Notes: a model not told the origin generated them from the letters alone. Positions 1 through 7,138 are shown, numbered from the stretch's first letter. The stretch is 9,793 nucleotides of DNA from Candidatus Latescibacterota bacterium (GCA_030746455.1 JASLMQ010000010.1:1-9793), one strand, 5' to 3'. A program made the numbers and translations.

Positions 1-839
1 GTCATCCCGCCATCCTCCGAGACCGACCAATGCCTCGAGCTGAAGACACCGGCCGGCTCCTCTTCGCCCTGGACCCGCAGTGTGGTCAGCAATCGCTGGC
101 CACCCAGGTGGAGCAGGTCCGGCTCGCAGGCGCCTATGGGCGACACATCCGGTGATACCTGCACGATGTCCCCCGCCTCCCACGACAGGTCGGTCTGGTC
201 CTCGTTCCATCTTCCCCGGAGAAAGACCACACCCACGTAGAACTGCTTGCGGGGATAGTCGGGGGCCGCCGGGTGGACGGTGAAGCCCAGCACGATCGTA
301 CCGTCGTCGGGACGGACGAAAGGCGCCTGGTCGACGCCGATGTACTGGTAGTTGTCGGTGATTCCGGGCATCCAGTGGACCTCGTCGTAGGCGCTCTCTG
401 AATGGATGATCTGCCGCAGCGGTCCCCAGGTCCGCCCTCCGTCGCGCGAGATCTCGTAATGCAACGCCGACGCCCACGCGCCATCGCCGGGGTGCGGACG
501 GCTGGTCTGGTGTAGCGACAGCAAGAGGCCATTTGATGGATCGAGGAAGTGCATCCACGCCAAGGTCGTGTTCTTGCGCTCGTAGCTTCCCCCCGAGATC
601 TCCGGGCCGTGGGGATTCCACGTGGCGCCGTTGTCGCAGGAGAGCATGCGCTGGTTCGTGCTCTCCCGCTGTCGCCAGTTGTCATCGCCCGAAGACATAC
701 GGCGCACGACCGTCATGACCATGTCCTCGCCGGCCGTGCGGGTGTAGGCAAAGTTCACTGCCCAGCAGAACTCATGAGCGTCAGGACTCTCCACGGCAGG
801 GATCAGAATGTCTTTCTTGATCTCAGCGTTCACAGCCAT
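1..839 (-). CDS. BNR/Asp-box sialidase-fold protein, C-terminus cut by window edge
   Basis: The ATG at 839-837 opens 279 full codons before the window ends, so the C-terminus is missing. Three Asp boxes (S-x-D-x-G-x-[ST]-W) are visible: residues 67-74 (SCDNGATW), 131-138 (SRDGGRTW) and a third starting at 274 (SEDGGMT), interrupted by the edge. Asp boxes mark the beta-propeller fold of exo-alpha-sialidases and related BNR-repeat proteins, some of which are hydrolases while others are lectin-like or of unknown role. The N-terminus is polar and charged, with no signal peptide, so a cytoplasmic location is inferred. A purine-rich Shine-Dalgarno stretch (AGGTGG, 848-853) lies 8 nt before the start. 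It is the last gene visible in the cluster, 19 nt after the Gfo/Idh/MocA gene. It is clearly a different subtype from the BNR protein at 6035-7138, with little shared sequence outside the Asp boxes. The fold is fairly certain; sialic acid as the substrate is not. Confidence 0.85.
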   Translation of the reverse strand, partial: MAVNAEIKKDILIPAVESPDAHEFCWAVNFAYTRTAGEDMVMTVVRRMSSGDDNWRQRESTNQRMLSCDNGATWNPHGPEISGGSYERKNTTLAWMHFLDPSNGLLLSLHQTSRPHPGDGAWASALHYEISRDGGRTWGPLRQIIHSESAYDEVHWMPGITDNYQYIGVDQAPFVRPDDGTIVLGFTVHPAAPDYPRKQFYVGVVFLRGRWNEDQTDLSWEAGDIVQVSPDVSPIGACEPDLLHLGGQRLLTTLRVQGEEEPAGVFSSRHWSVSEDGGM

Positions 840-858
840 ATCGCTTCCACCTCTCCGT

Positions 859-1947
859 CTACACGATGATGTTCTGGCCGCTGCACGCGGATTGGCAAGC
901 GGCTTCGATGACGCGCATCGCCGAGACCCCCAACCGGGCGGGTGAACCGTTCTCGGCCAGGCCGAGGACCACATCGACAAGGTTTGTGGTGGGGGCGTAC
1001 ATCGGATAGATGTCTTCCGGCTGAAGTTCCGGGTAACTCCGCACCTGCCCGTCGCGCTCGTGCAGGACCATCGTACCCTTCCAGAGCTCCATAAACAGCA
1101 TGCCTTCCGTGCCGTAGATTCGCACCTCATAGGTGCGCCCGGACGTCATGGTGGCTCCGGTACTCGCCAGACTGACGAGGGCCCCATTGCGGAGCTTGAT
1201 GTTTAGCGTGTCGTGCATGTCCACGGCAGCGCCGTCGTTGTCGAATCGTGCGAACACCTCGGCCGGGTCACTGCCCGTGAGGAAGGCGATGTGGGCCGCG
1301 GCGTGCGACACCTGGCAGTAGATCTGGCCACCACCGGCGACGGACGGGTCGCTGTAGGATTCGGGACCCGGCTCGAGGTAGAACTCAGGCGATGCCTCGA
1401 GCGCCGCATCGTCTTGGGACGGTTGCGCGAGAGGAAGCCCGCGGTAGAGCGGGCCGCTGAAGTTGGTCATGAGCACGCTCAGCATCTTCACCTCGCCCAA
1501 AACCCCCTGGCGGATCAGCCGCCGCGCCTCGATTCCGTGGGAGGTGTAGTGCCATGGACAGCTGATCAGCAGATGGAGACCGCGCTCCTCGGCGAGCGTC
1601 AGCAACTCGGCAGCCTCGGAGACCGTGATCGCCATCGGCTTCTCGACGAGCACGTGGCAGCCGCGCTCAAGGGCTGCCTTCGTGTGGGGGTAGTGCATGT
1701 TGGGCGTGGAGCTCACGATCACTGCATCCAGGCCGTCAACAGCCACGAGCTCCTCCGCCCGGGTGCAGGCGTGAGGGACGCCGAAATCGCCGGCCACTCG
1801 ATGCGCGGCTTCCATGTCGCGCTTCTGCACGGCGACCAGATCGGCCCGGGGATGGCTCAAGAGGGCCGGGATGTGGGCCTCCGTACCCCACCAACCGGCT
1901 CCCAGCACGCCGCATCTTACGATTCGCTGTTCCCTATCTGACGACAT
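859..1947 (-). CDS. Gfo/Idh/MocA family NAD(P)-dependent oxidoreductase
   Basis: This 362-aa protein has the two-domain layout of the glucose-fructose oxidoreductase/inositol dehydrogenase family. An N-terminal Rossmann fold carries the dinucleotide motif GVLGAGWWG (residues 13-21) and the hallmark EKP motif (102-104), whose Lys takes part in hydride transfer. A C-terminal alpha/beta domain holds GGGQIYCQVSH (205-215). In most relatives this last motif ends D-x-G-x-H. Here the catalytic His (H215) is kept but the Asp is Cys211 and the Gly is Val213. Family members oxidise sugars, sugar acids or cyclitols at one carbon. The ATG at 1947 is preferred over an in-frame TTG six bases upstream because GGGGGA at 1954-1959 is ideally spaced from the ATG. 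It starts 35 nt after the SDR gene and ends 19 nt before the terminal BNR gene, as expected in one operon. The exact substrate is unknown. Confidence 0.93.
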   Translation of the reverse strand: MSSDREQRIVRCGVLGAGWWGTEAHIPALLSHPRADLVAVQKRDMEAAHRVAGDFGVPHACTRAEELVAVDGLDAVIVSSTPNMHYPHTKAALERGCHVLVEKPMAITVSEAAELLTLAEERGLHLLISCPWHYTSHGIEARRLIRQGVLGEVKMLSVLMTNFSGPLYRGLPLAQPSQDDAALEASPEFYLEPGPESYSDPSVAGGGQIYCQVSHAAAHIAFLTGSDPAEVFARFDNDGAAVDMHDTLNIKLRNGALVSLASTGATMTSGRTYEVRIYGTEGMLFMELWKGTMVLHERDGQVRSYPELQPEDIYPMYAPTTNLVDVVLGLAENGSPARLGVSAMRVIEAACQSACSGQNIIV

Positions 1948-1953
1948 GACCAA

Positions 1954-1959
1954 TCCCCC
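1954..1959 (-). promoter_or_regulatory. Shine-Dalgarno of the Gfo/Idh/MocA gene
   Basis: GGGGGA reads on the minus strand six nucleotides before the ATG at 1947-1945. An in-frame TTG at 1953 would touch this element, so the site decides for the ATG. Confidence 0.6.
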
Positions 1960-1982
1960 ATCAGCGCGGAGACCAACGAACC

Positions 1983-2723
1983 TCAGCGCATGTAGCTCCC
2001 ACCGATGAAATCGAACGTCGCACCGGTCGTGAAGGCACAGTCCTCAGATGCGACCCAGGCCAGGTTGACAGCCATCTCCTCCGGGCTGGTGAAGCGTCCG
2101 AGGGGGATCATCTCGCGCACGGATTGCTGGGTCTCCTTCGGCAGGTTCGTGATCTGGTCCGTCAACATCGTGCCCGGCGAAAAGCAGTTGACCGTGATGC
2201 CGTGAGCGGCAACCTCGCGAGCGACAGACTTGGTGAACGCAATCACGGCGCCCTTGGTCCCGCTGTAGATGCTGGCATTGGCCACTGCGCCGAAGTTTCC
2301 CGATGCGGAGATGACGTTTACGATCCGGCCTCCCCCGTTGGCCTTCATCACGGGCACCACGGCCTGCATGAAGAAGTACTGGCTCTTGGCGTTGACGTCC
2401 ATCAACCGGTCCCAGTCGGCCTCCGTCGAGTCCTCGAAGGCGATGCGCGGGCAGATGGCGGCGTTGTTGACCAGCACGTCGATGCCGCCGAGGTCCGCGA
2501 CGACCGCGGCCGATGTGTCGACGATCTCCGGCACGTTCGCCAGATCGGCAACGTAGGTCTTCCCCTGACTCGCCAGCTCGGGCTCCAGGGCGCGCAGCTC
2601 CTCAGCGCGATTGTCCACGGCAGCGACCCGAGCGCCCTCGCGTGCGAACAGGCACGCCGCCGCCCGACCCAGCCCGCGGGCAGCGCCGGTCACGATGATC
2701 ACTTTTCCGCTGAACTTGCCCAT
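1983..2723 (-). CDS. Classical short-chain dehydrogenase/reductase (SDR)
   Basis: This 246-aa protein has the usual length of a classical SDR and all its landmarks. The cofactor motif TGAARGLG is at residues 12-19. Asp37 at the end of the second strand usually favours NAD over NADP. NNAA is at 86-89 and Asn111 belongs to the catalytic tetrad. Ser139 (or Ser141) lies in the loop before the active Tyr, and Y153-x3-K157 is the catalytic pair. The likely reaction is reversible oxidation of a hydroxyl group on a sugar, sugar acid or polyol, in the cytoplasm; the substrate cannot be assigned. The ATG at 2723 follows a strong GGGAGG Shine-Dalgarno placed over the end of the preceding isomerase gene, whose stop is only 3 nt upstream, so the two are probably translationally coupled. 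The pairing of an SDR with a xylose-isomerase-like enzyme and a Gfo/Idh/MocA dehydrogenase is typical of sugar-oxidising gene sets. Confidence 0.95.
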   Translation of the reverse strand: MGKFSGKVIIVTGAARGLGRAAACLFAREGARVAAVDNRAEELRALEPELASQGKTYVADLANVPEIVDTSAAVVADLGGIDVLVNNAAICPRIAFEDSTEADWDRLMDVNAKSQYFFMQAVVPVMKANGGGRIVNVISASGNFGAVANASIYSGTKGAVIAFTKSVAREVAAHGITVNCFSPGTMLTDQITNLPKETQQSVREMIPLGRFTSPEEMAVNLAWVASEDCAFTTGATFDFIGGSYMR

Positions 2724-2726
2724 TCC

Positions 2727-3605
2727 CTACCTCCCTCGTGCGCGCTCGGGTCCGGGGTCTGCCAGCGCATCCCCAAGCTGTTCGAGATGGCTACGTAACA
2801 GGATAGTCTCGGACAGGTTGTCGACTTCATTGCATCCCCGCCAGTCGATCCAGACGTATTCCACACCCAGGGCCCCCTGGTAGCCGCTCTCTGCCATCAG
2901 CTCCAGCACACGTGCAAAGTCGATCGCGTTCTGCTCGAATGACGCCTGGAGCTTGTCCTTGCAGGCACAACGTGCGTGGAAGTGGGACGCGTGCGGAATC
3001 AGCGCGTCCACCTGCTCGTGAGGGACACCCTCGCTGATGAAATGGCCGTAGTCCAGGGTCAGGGTCAGTCCGGGGGTCATCTCCACCAGTGCACTGGCCT
3101 GAGCCGGTGTGGCCGCGATCGAGCCGATGTGCGGCTCTATGCCAAACGGAATCGCCGCACGGTCCGCCTGTTCCACGCGCCAGGCCAGCTCCTCGCTGCA
3201 CCGTGCCAGCGACGTTTGGCGGTTCTCACCCGGGAAGACCACACCGGGCAGGGCCGTCAGGTGCCGGGCTCCGGCGCGCGCGGCGAAATCCAGCGCCCTC
3301 AGGTAGATCTCGCGCGACCGGCGCCGCTCGCCACTGTCGGGATGATTGGCCGCCAGCTCCAGTAAGTCACTGCCCGGGGTCAGAAACATGTCGGCCACAC
3401 ACAGGTCGCGTTTCGCCATCCTCTCCCGAAGCCGGCGCGCCGAGGCGGGAACGTCAACCAGGGCCTCCGCCGGATCGATGTGGGAGCTTCCGGCGAAGAG
3501 GCCGATGTCGACCCCTTCGAATCCAAGCGCCGCGATCAGGTCCAGGGCCTGGTCGAAGTTCAGCAACGGGAACGAGAAGTCAGCACATGCCAACATCCAT
3601 CTCAT
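2727..3605 (-). CDS. Sugar phosphate isomerase/epimerase (xylose isomerase-like TIM barrel)
   Basis: This 292-aa protein matches the AP endonuclease 2/xylose-isomerase-like TIM-barrel superfamily in length and in the order of its metal ligands. Glu157 is in GIEPHIGS, Asp185 and His188 in LDYGHF, His210 in HFHAR and Glu249 in GVEYVW. These fit the Glu-Asp-His-Glu divalent-metal site of hydroxypyruvate isomerases, tagatose/allulose epimerases and myo-inosose dehydratases. It probably isomerises, epimerises or dehydrates a keto-sugar made by the neighbouring dehydrogenases. That role is an inference; the family contains many untested members. The ATG at 3605 is supported by GGGAGG (3610-3615) four nucleotides upstream. 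A GC-rich stem-loop (3616-3632) abuts this ribosome site. The gene ends 3 nt before the SDR start and overlaps its Shine-Dalgarno. The last dozen residues form an Arg-rich tail. Confidence 0.9.
   Translation of the reverse strand: MRWMLACADFSFPLLNFDQALDLIAALGFEGVDIGLFAGSSHIDPAEALVDVPASARRLRERMAKRDLCVADMFLTPGSDLLELAANHPDSGERRRSREIYLRALDFAARAGARHLTALPGVVFPGENRQTSLARCSEELAWRVEQADRAAIPFGIEPHIGSIAATPAQASALVEMTPGLTLTLDYGHFISEGVPHEQVDALIPHASHFHARCACKDKLQASFEQNAIDFARVLELMAESGYQGALGVEYVWIDWRGCNEVDNLSETILLRSHLEQLGDALADPGPERARGR
2730..2735 (-). promoter_or_regulatory. Shine-Dalgarno of the SDR gene, inside the preceding gene
   Basis: GGGAGG reads on the minus strand six nucleotides before the SDR ATG (2723-2721). 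It lies on the last two sense codons of the isomerase, directly before its TAG stop (2729-2727). Ribosomes ending the isomerase therefore sit on the SDR initiation site, which is the arrangement of translational coupling. Confidence 0.7.
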
Positions 3606-3615
3606 AGCGCCTCCC

Positions 3616-3632
3616 GCCGCGGCCTTCGCGGC
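3616..3632 (-). repeat. GC-only inverted repeat between the GH32 and isomerase genes
   Basis: GCCGCG and CGCGGC form a perfect 6-bp stem around a 5-nt loop. In the minus-strand transcript it starts 7 nt after the GH32 stop codon and ends exactly where the isomerase Shine-Dalgarno (3610-3615) begins. There is no U-run after it, so it is not an intrinsic terminator. It could protect the 3' end of the upstream message or tune isomerase translation; both roles are inferred. Confidence 0.45.
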
Positions 3633-3639
3633 ACGCCTC

Positions 3640-5163
3640 TCAGCCGTCGGCCGGCAGAGGACCTGTGTTAGTGGGCACGATGTCCCACGCGTCGATCCGA
3701 TCGACCGTCGTAGTCCCAGCTCTGTTGAAGAGGGCCACGCCGAGACTGTCCGGTCGGGTAGGATAGATCCGTTGCGTCACACACTGACGCTCGTTGGCGA
3801 ACACCTCCAGGATAGACCTGTCGAGAAAGACTCGGAGCCGCAGGGGTTCGCCCGGGTCCGGTGCGAAGGGTGCCGTCTGAACGCGCACGTCCCTTCGAGA
3901 ATCCCCTCGGGCGATCGGGAACGCCTGACAGATATCCGGGCTGAGACTCGATCGGGTCGTGTCCACGGAGATCGTGTGAGCAGCTGTGTCCACAACGATG
4001 GAGGTCTGCTCCTCGCCGTCGGGCGTCATCCTCACCTTGATGCCGAACGTGCCGGCTTCTGGCACCACGGCCTCCAGGGCGATCTCCATGCAGTCGCCCT
4101 CGATGTCCGGAAATCGGAGATCGGAATCGGGCTCGACCTCAAGGCATCCGGAGTGGCGTCGATTTCGGCGCAGGGATTCGATCTCCTGGGCAGGTTCTAT
4201 CCGGAGTTGCCCACCGGCATCCAGCGACAGCACCCTTGGCATCGTCATGACCCCGAGCTCTCTGTTGACGGTTCCCTCACCCTTGCGCTGATCAACGACC
4301 CACGCCCAGAATACCCGGCGTTGGCGGCCGTCCAGAAGGCTTTCGGATGCAAAACAGGAGCCCCCGGGCCAGTTCATTCGATGGTGCTCTTCGGGTACGA
4401 AGACCGCATCCCGATACTGCCCGAGATAGCAGCGGGTCCCATGCGAGTGGCTGATGCAGCACAGAACGTGGCGATTGCCCAGCTTGAAGAAATCCGGACA
4501 AGCGCAGTCTTCGATGGGCTCCGTCCAATCGGGATGCGGGCTGTAGAAAGGACGGAGATATTCCCAGTGAACCAGGTCGTCCGAGCGGAAGAGGTAGGCC
4601 GTATCGCGGATGTCGTGCGGTTTGACCTGGCCGCCCAGAATGGCGTAGTAAGCGTCGTCCTCGATCCAGACGTGCGGGTCGAACACGTTGTAGACGTCCC
4701 AGCCCGGCTGTCCTTCGGTCGGCCTGGGAATGACCGGGTTCTCCGAGAGCTTGGTCCATACACTGAGATCATCTTCCGAGCTCTGGGCGAGGCAGATGCC
4801 CGCGTCGATGCCGTAGTAGGCCAGTGTCGGAATGCCCTCCTTGCTGATGAAGGCATTCCCGCTGAAAATGCCCCTCTCAGGATCGCCAGGCGACGGGGCA
4901 AGTGCCGTGGGGTGGAACTCCCAGTGGAGAAGATCGGCGCTGGAAGCGTGTCCCCAGCAGTGTCCCCCGCGGGGAAGCTCCCGGTTCTGGAATATGTAGA
5001 AGAGATGGTAACTCCCCCTCCAGAAGAGCGCCCCGTTCGGGTCGAAGGGCACGGCGTTGCCCTCCGGCGCGATGAAGTGATAGCGGGGTGCATGCGGATC
5101 GGTGTCCACCCGTTGGGCGATGCGGTCTCTTGCTTCCTTCGGGATGAGGCGTTGGGCTTTCAT
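3640..5163 (-). CDS. Glycoside hydrolase family 32-like protein with altered active-site motifs
   Basis: This 507-aa protein has the GH32 layout: a five-bladed propeller (about residues 28-330) and a C-terminal beta-sandwich (about 335-500). The nucleophile motif DPNG is at 41-44, with Asp41. FSGNAF (100-105) matches the usual FSG motif. FDP (161-163) stands where the family has RDP. The sandwich holds FLDRSILEVF (446-455) and RIYP, typical of GH32 C-terminal domains. The usual E-C-P acid/base motif reads E-D-C-A-C-P (218-223), so Ala precedes the CP and the likely acid/base is Glu218. GH32 enzymes hydrolyse beta-fructosides such as sucrose, levan or inulin, but the changes make substrate assignment unsafe. 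No signal peptide is visible, so it is probably cytoplasmic. The ATG at 5163 is fixed by an in-frame TAG 30 nt upstream and has only a weak ribosome site. The gap after the DUS-like gene is 30 nt. Confidence 0.88.
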   Translation of the reverse strand: MKAQRLIPKEARDRIAQRVDTDPHAPRYHFIAPEGNAVPFDPNGALFWRGSYHLFYIFQNRELPRGGHCWGHASSADLLHWEFHPTALAPSPGDPERGIFSGNAFISKEGIPTLAYYGIDAGICLAQSSEDDLSVWTKLSENPVIPRPTEGQPGWDVYNVFDPHVWIEDDAYYAILGGQVKPHDIRDTAYLFRSDDLVHWEYLRPFYSPHPDWTEPIEDCACPDFFKLGNRHVLCCISHSHGTRCYLGQYRDAVFVPEEHHRMNWPGGSCFASESLLDGRQRRVFWAWVVDQRKGEGTVNRELGVMTMPRVLSLDAGGQLRIEPAQEIESLRRNRRHSGCLEVEPDSDLRFPDIEGDCMEIALEAVVPEAGTFGIKVRMTPDGEEQTSIVVDTAAHTISVDTTRSSLSPDICQAFPIARGDSRRDVRVQTAPFAPDPGEPLRLRVFLDRSILEVFANERQCVTQRIYPTRPDSLGVALFNRAGTTTVDRIDAWDIVPTNTGPLPADG

Positions 5164-5193
5164 TGCCGATCTGGGAGCTATGGGTTGGCTCTC

Positions 5194-5964
5194 CTACGGA
5201 GTCTCTCCTGACCGCAGGGCTTCCTGAATCGATCCGCAGAGACCGGGATCTTCCATTGCAGCGGTGCCAATCGCCACGGCGTTCGCACCGGTGTCGAGGA
5301 CCCTCCGGGCGTCTTCGAGGTTCCTTATGCCTCCGCCCGCGATCAGGCATTGACACCGGCCGGTGAGCTGCTCGAGGAACCGCAGTCCCTCGGACCCGGT
5401 ATGTGTCTCCTCCAGGTTAATGTGCACGATCGGTACGCCTTTGTCCGCCAGGATGTCGACCGCGCCCAGGGTGTCCTCAGGGTCCGTCAGGCCGATCTTG
5501 AATATGACGGGGATCGTCATGGCACCCAGGATCGCTGCCGCCCACTCCTCCAGGAGCTGTGCGTTCTTACGTCGACACAGCTCTTCGCCCAAGCGCTCGC
5601 TGACGAACATGTCCATAGTAGAGTGTGCACAGAGGGAGGCATAGTCGGCTCCTGCGGCCTCGGCCGCGGCCAGGAACGCCAGCGTGTGGGCAAGCTCAAC
5701 GGTGGCAACGCTAACGCCGATCTTTGCGCCGCCGGATCGACCTGCCGCGATATGCTCCCGCAAGTAGGGCAGGTAGCCCGACCTGTCCGGCTTGAAGACG
5801 AAGTCCTCCGGATAGGGGACATCGTCTCCCGGGTCGACGATGTAGGTGCCCATCATCGCCAGGGCGGCGTCCGCCGCGTGCTTTGCGCAGTAGGGCCCGT
5901 CTCCGTGTCCGCCCAGTTCCGCGAGGACGACGCCCCTCTCCAGATCCTGGAATGTTCTTGACAT
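5194..5964 (-). CDS. DUS/DHOD-like flavin TIM-barrel protein lacking the tRNA-binding tail
   Basis: The ATG at 5964 gives 256 aa. The order of motifs follows dihydrouridine synthase (DUS)/dihydroorotate dehydrogenase barrels. GGHGDGPY near residue 18 resembles the DUS opening (M-x-G-x-T-D-x-P-F). Cys112 in DYASLC sits at the spacing of the DUS catalytic Cys from its Asp. Lys156 in FKIGL matches the flavin-contacting Lys. His182 is in IVHINLEET. GGGI (210-213) and AIGTA (231-235) match the phosphate-binding end of the barrel. DUS enzymes usually exceed 300 aa because of a C-terminal helical tRNA-binding domain; that domain is absent, and the Pro after the catalytic Cys is Ala. A reductase or lyase of the sugar pathway is therefore as likely as tRNA modification. 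In-frame TTG and GTG codons lie upstream, but GGTGGG sits 7 nt before the ATG. The superfamily is fairly sure, the function unknown. Confidence 0.72.
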   Translation of the reverse strand: MSRTFQDLERGVVLAELGGHGDGPYCAKHAADAALAMMGTYIVDPGDDVPYPEDFVFKPDRSGYLPYLREHIAAGRSGGAKIGVSVATVELAHTLAFLAAAEAAGADYASLCAHSTMDMFVSERLGEELCRRKNAQLLEEWAAAILGAMTIPVIFKIGLTDPEDTLGAVDILADKGVPIVHINLEETHTGSEGLRFLEQLTGRCQCLIAGGGIRNLEDARRVLDTGANAVAIGTAAMEDPGLCGSIQEALRSGETP

Positions 5965-5971
5965 CGCTTTG

Positions 5972-5977
5972 CCCACC
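5972..5977 (-). promoter_or_regulatory. Probable Shine-Dalgarno deciding the start of the DUS-like gene
   Basis: GGTGGG reads on the minus strand seven nucleotides before the ATG at 5964-5962. In-frame TTG (5979) and GTG (5976) codons touch it and would have no ribosome site of their own, so the ATG is preferred. Confidence 0.5.
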
Positions 5978-6034
5978 AATCTTGAGAGTGATCAGCTGCT
6001 CAGCGTCGACAATGCCCAGACAAGCTCGTCCCTT

Positions 6035-7138
6035 TTACTGATTGAACCACTCTACCGGGATGATCTTGAGCCGGATCCCCATCTTCTCGTGCTCGGGCAA
6101 CCGCACGCCCTGCGTATTGTAGGTGAGCAGCACCTCATCACCCACGAACGTGACGGCCGGTGTCGAGCTCGCGCCTCCAGGGCGACTCTCGATGTCCTTC
6201 ACATTCTCCCAGCTTTCGCCCTCATCCCTGGAAATCGCCATGGTCAACGGATCTCGCGGCCCGTGCCCGTTCTGAAAGTCGGCATGGTCTGGATCATACA
6301 CGTGGTTCCATATCAGCAACAGGTCACCCGTAGTCGGGATCCTCTTGAGCAGTGGCGTGGACGCCGGCGACGGGAGGCCGGTCGAAACCGGCTGTGTCCA
6401 GTTCTCTCCTTCATCATAGGAATTCGACCTGTGGAGCGTTCCCAGGGATGTTCTGAGTACGGCGAGCAAGGAACCGTCTCTCAGAACAGCCACCGATGGC
6501 TCCTGGGCGCCATGGCCCGGAAGGCCCATCCTGGTCTCGCTTGCGCCCCAGGACCGGCCGTCATCGTCGGAGTAGTAGCAGAACGCGTCGAACGGGAGAC
6601 CGGACTCCGAATGGAAGGTGGGAAGGATGATTCTGCCCGAGTCGAGTTGGAGGATTCGGTCGGCCATCAGATAGTGGATCCCGGGCAATGACGAGATCTG
6701 CTCTGACGGCCCCCACGTTTCGCACTCATCGTTCGAGCGTTTCATGAAGACGCGGATCTCTTTCCATTCGGTGTATCGTACCGTGTAGATGAACAGGATT
6801 TCGTCCGGATTCGAGGCAAGGCGCAGCAGATTCGGGTGCTTGACGTTCAGGGCTTCGACGTTGTCCTGCAACGTGATGGTTTCGCTCCAGGACCATCCCC
6901 TGTCCGTCGAGACCTTTCCCGAGATGCGACAGGGGTACCAATCCCCGCTGACCATGGGCTCATAGGGCTCACGAAGGACCCGAGACGGCTGGGTCGTGTA
7001 ATACTCGCACCAGACCAGCATCAGAACCTCATCCTTCAGCGGAAAGATGAGCGGCCAGTCATTTCGGATGTGGCCGAGCGTGCTGCGACAGATATCCATT
7101 GTGAGGGGGCCTGTGCCGCTGGTGGGCTCTGGGACCAT
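6035..7138 (-). CDS. Sialidase-family (BNR/Asp-box) protein, complete
   Basis: This 367-aa protein is a single sialidase-type propeller. Five Asp boxes are regularly spaced: residues 77-84 (STDRGWSW), 135-142 (SNDECETW), 190-197 (SDDDGRSW), 240-247 (SYDEGENW) and 303-310 (SRDEGESW). The second box has Glu-Cys in place of the usual x-Gly. Between boxes, QEPSVAVLRDGSLLAVLRTS (212-231) and the SPASTPLLKR stretch (257-266) match the BNR_2 exo-alpha-sialidase profile, with a candidate active-site Glu213 and Arg229. The protein has no signal peptide or membrane segment, so it should stay in the cytoplasm. The ATG at 7138 has only a weak GAGAG stretch about ten bases upstream; Met14 is an alternative start. 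It follows the 163-nt gap, so it may head a transcript running down to the second BNR gene. Relatives include true sialidases and hydrolases of other sugars, so the substrate is open. Confidence 0.88.
   Translation of the reverse strand: MVPEPTSGTGPLTMDICRSTLGHIRNDWPLIFPLKDEVLMLVWCEYYTTQPSRVLREPYEPMVSGDWYPCRISGKVSTDRGWSWSETITLQDNVEALNVKHPNLLRLASNPDEILFIYTVRYTEWKEIRVFMKRSNDECETWGPSEQISSLPGIHYLMADRILQLDSGRIILPTFHSESGLPFDAFCYYSDDDGRSWGASETRMGLPGHGAQEPSVAVLRDGSLLAVLRTSLGTLHRSNSYDEGENWTQPVSTGLPSPASTPLLKRIPTTGDLLLIWNHVYDPDHADFQNGHGPRDPLTMAISRDEGESWENVKDIESRPGGASSTPAVTFVGDEVLLTYNTQGVRLPEHEKMGIRLKIIPVEWFNQ

Noticed and set aside
1213..1941. A 242-codon plus-strand open frame opposite the Gfo/Idh/MocA gene
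   Set aside because: Fully contained in and antisense to a gene with intact family motifs; no ribosome site or domain of its own.
1948..1976. Direct hexamer GACCAA repeated in the gap between the SDR and Gfo/Idh/MocA genes
   Set aside because: Two copies of six bases 23 nt apart are expected by chance and no regulator is known nearby.
3346..5211. A 621-codon open frame on the plus strand opposite the GH32 gene
   Set aside because: It is antisense to a gene with clear GH32 motifs, shows no recognisable domain, is rich in Arg/Ser/Val of the kind produced by GC-rich complementary frames, and also runs into the isomerase gene. It is a shadow frame.
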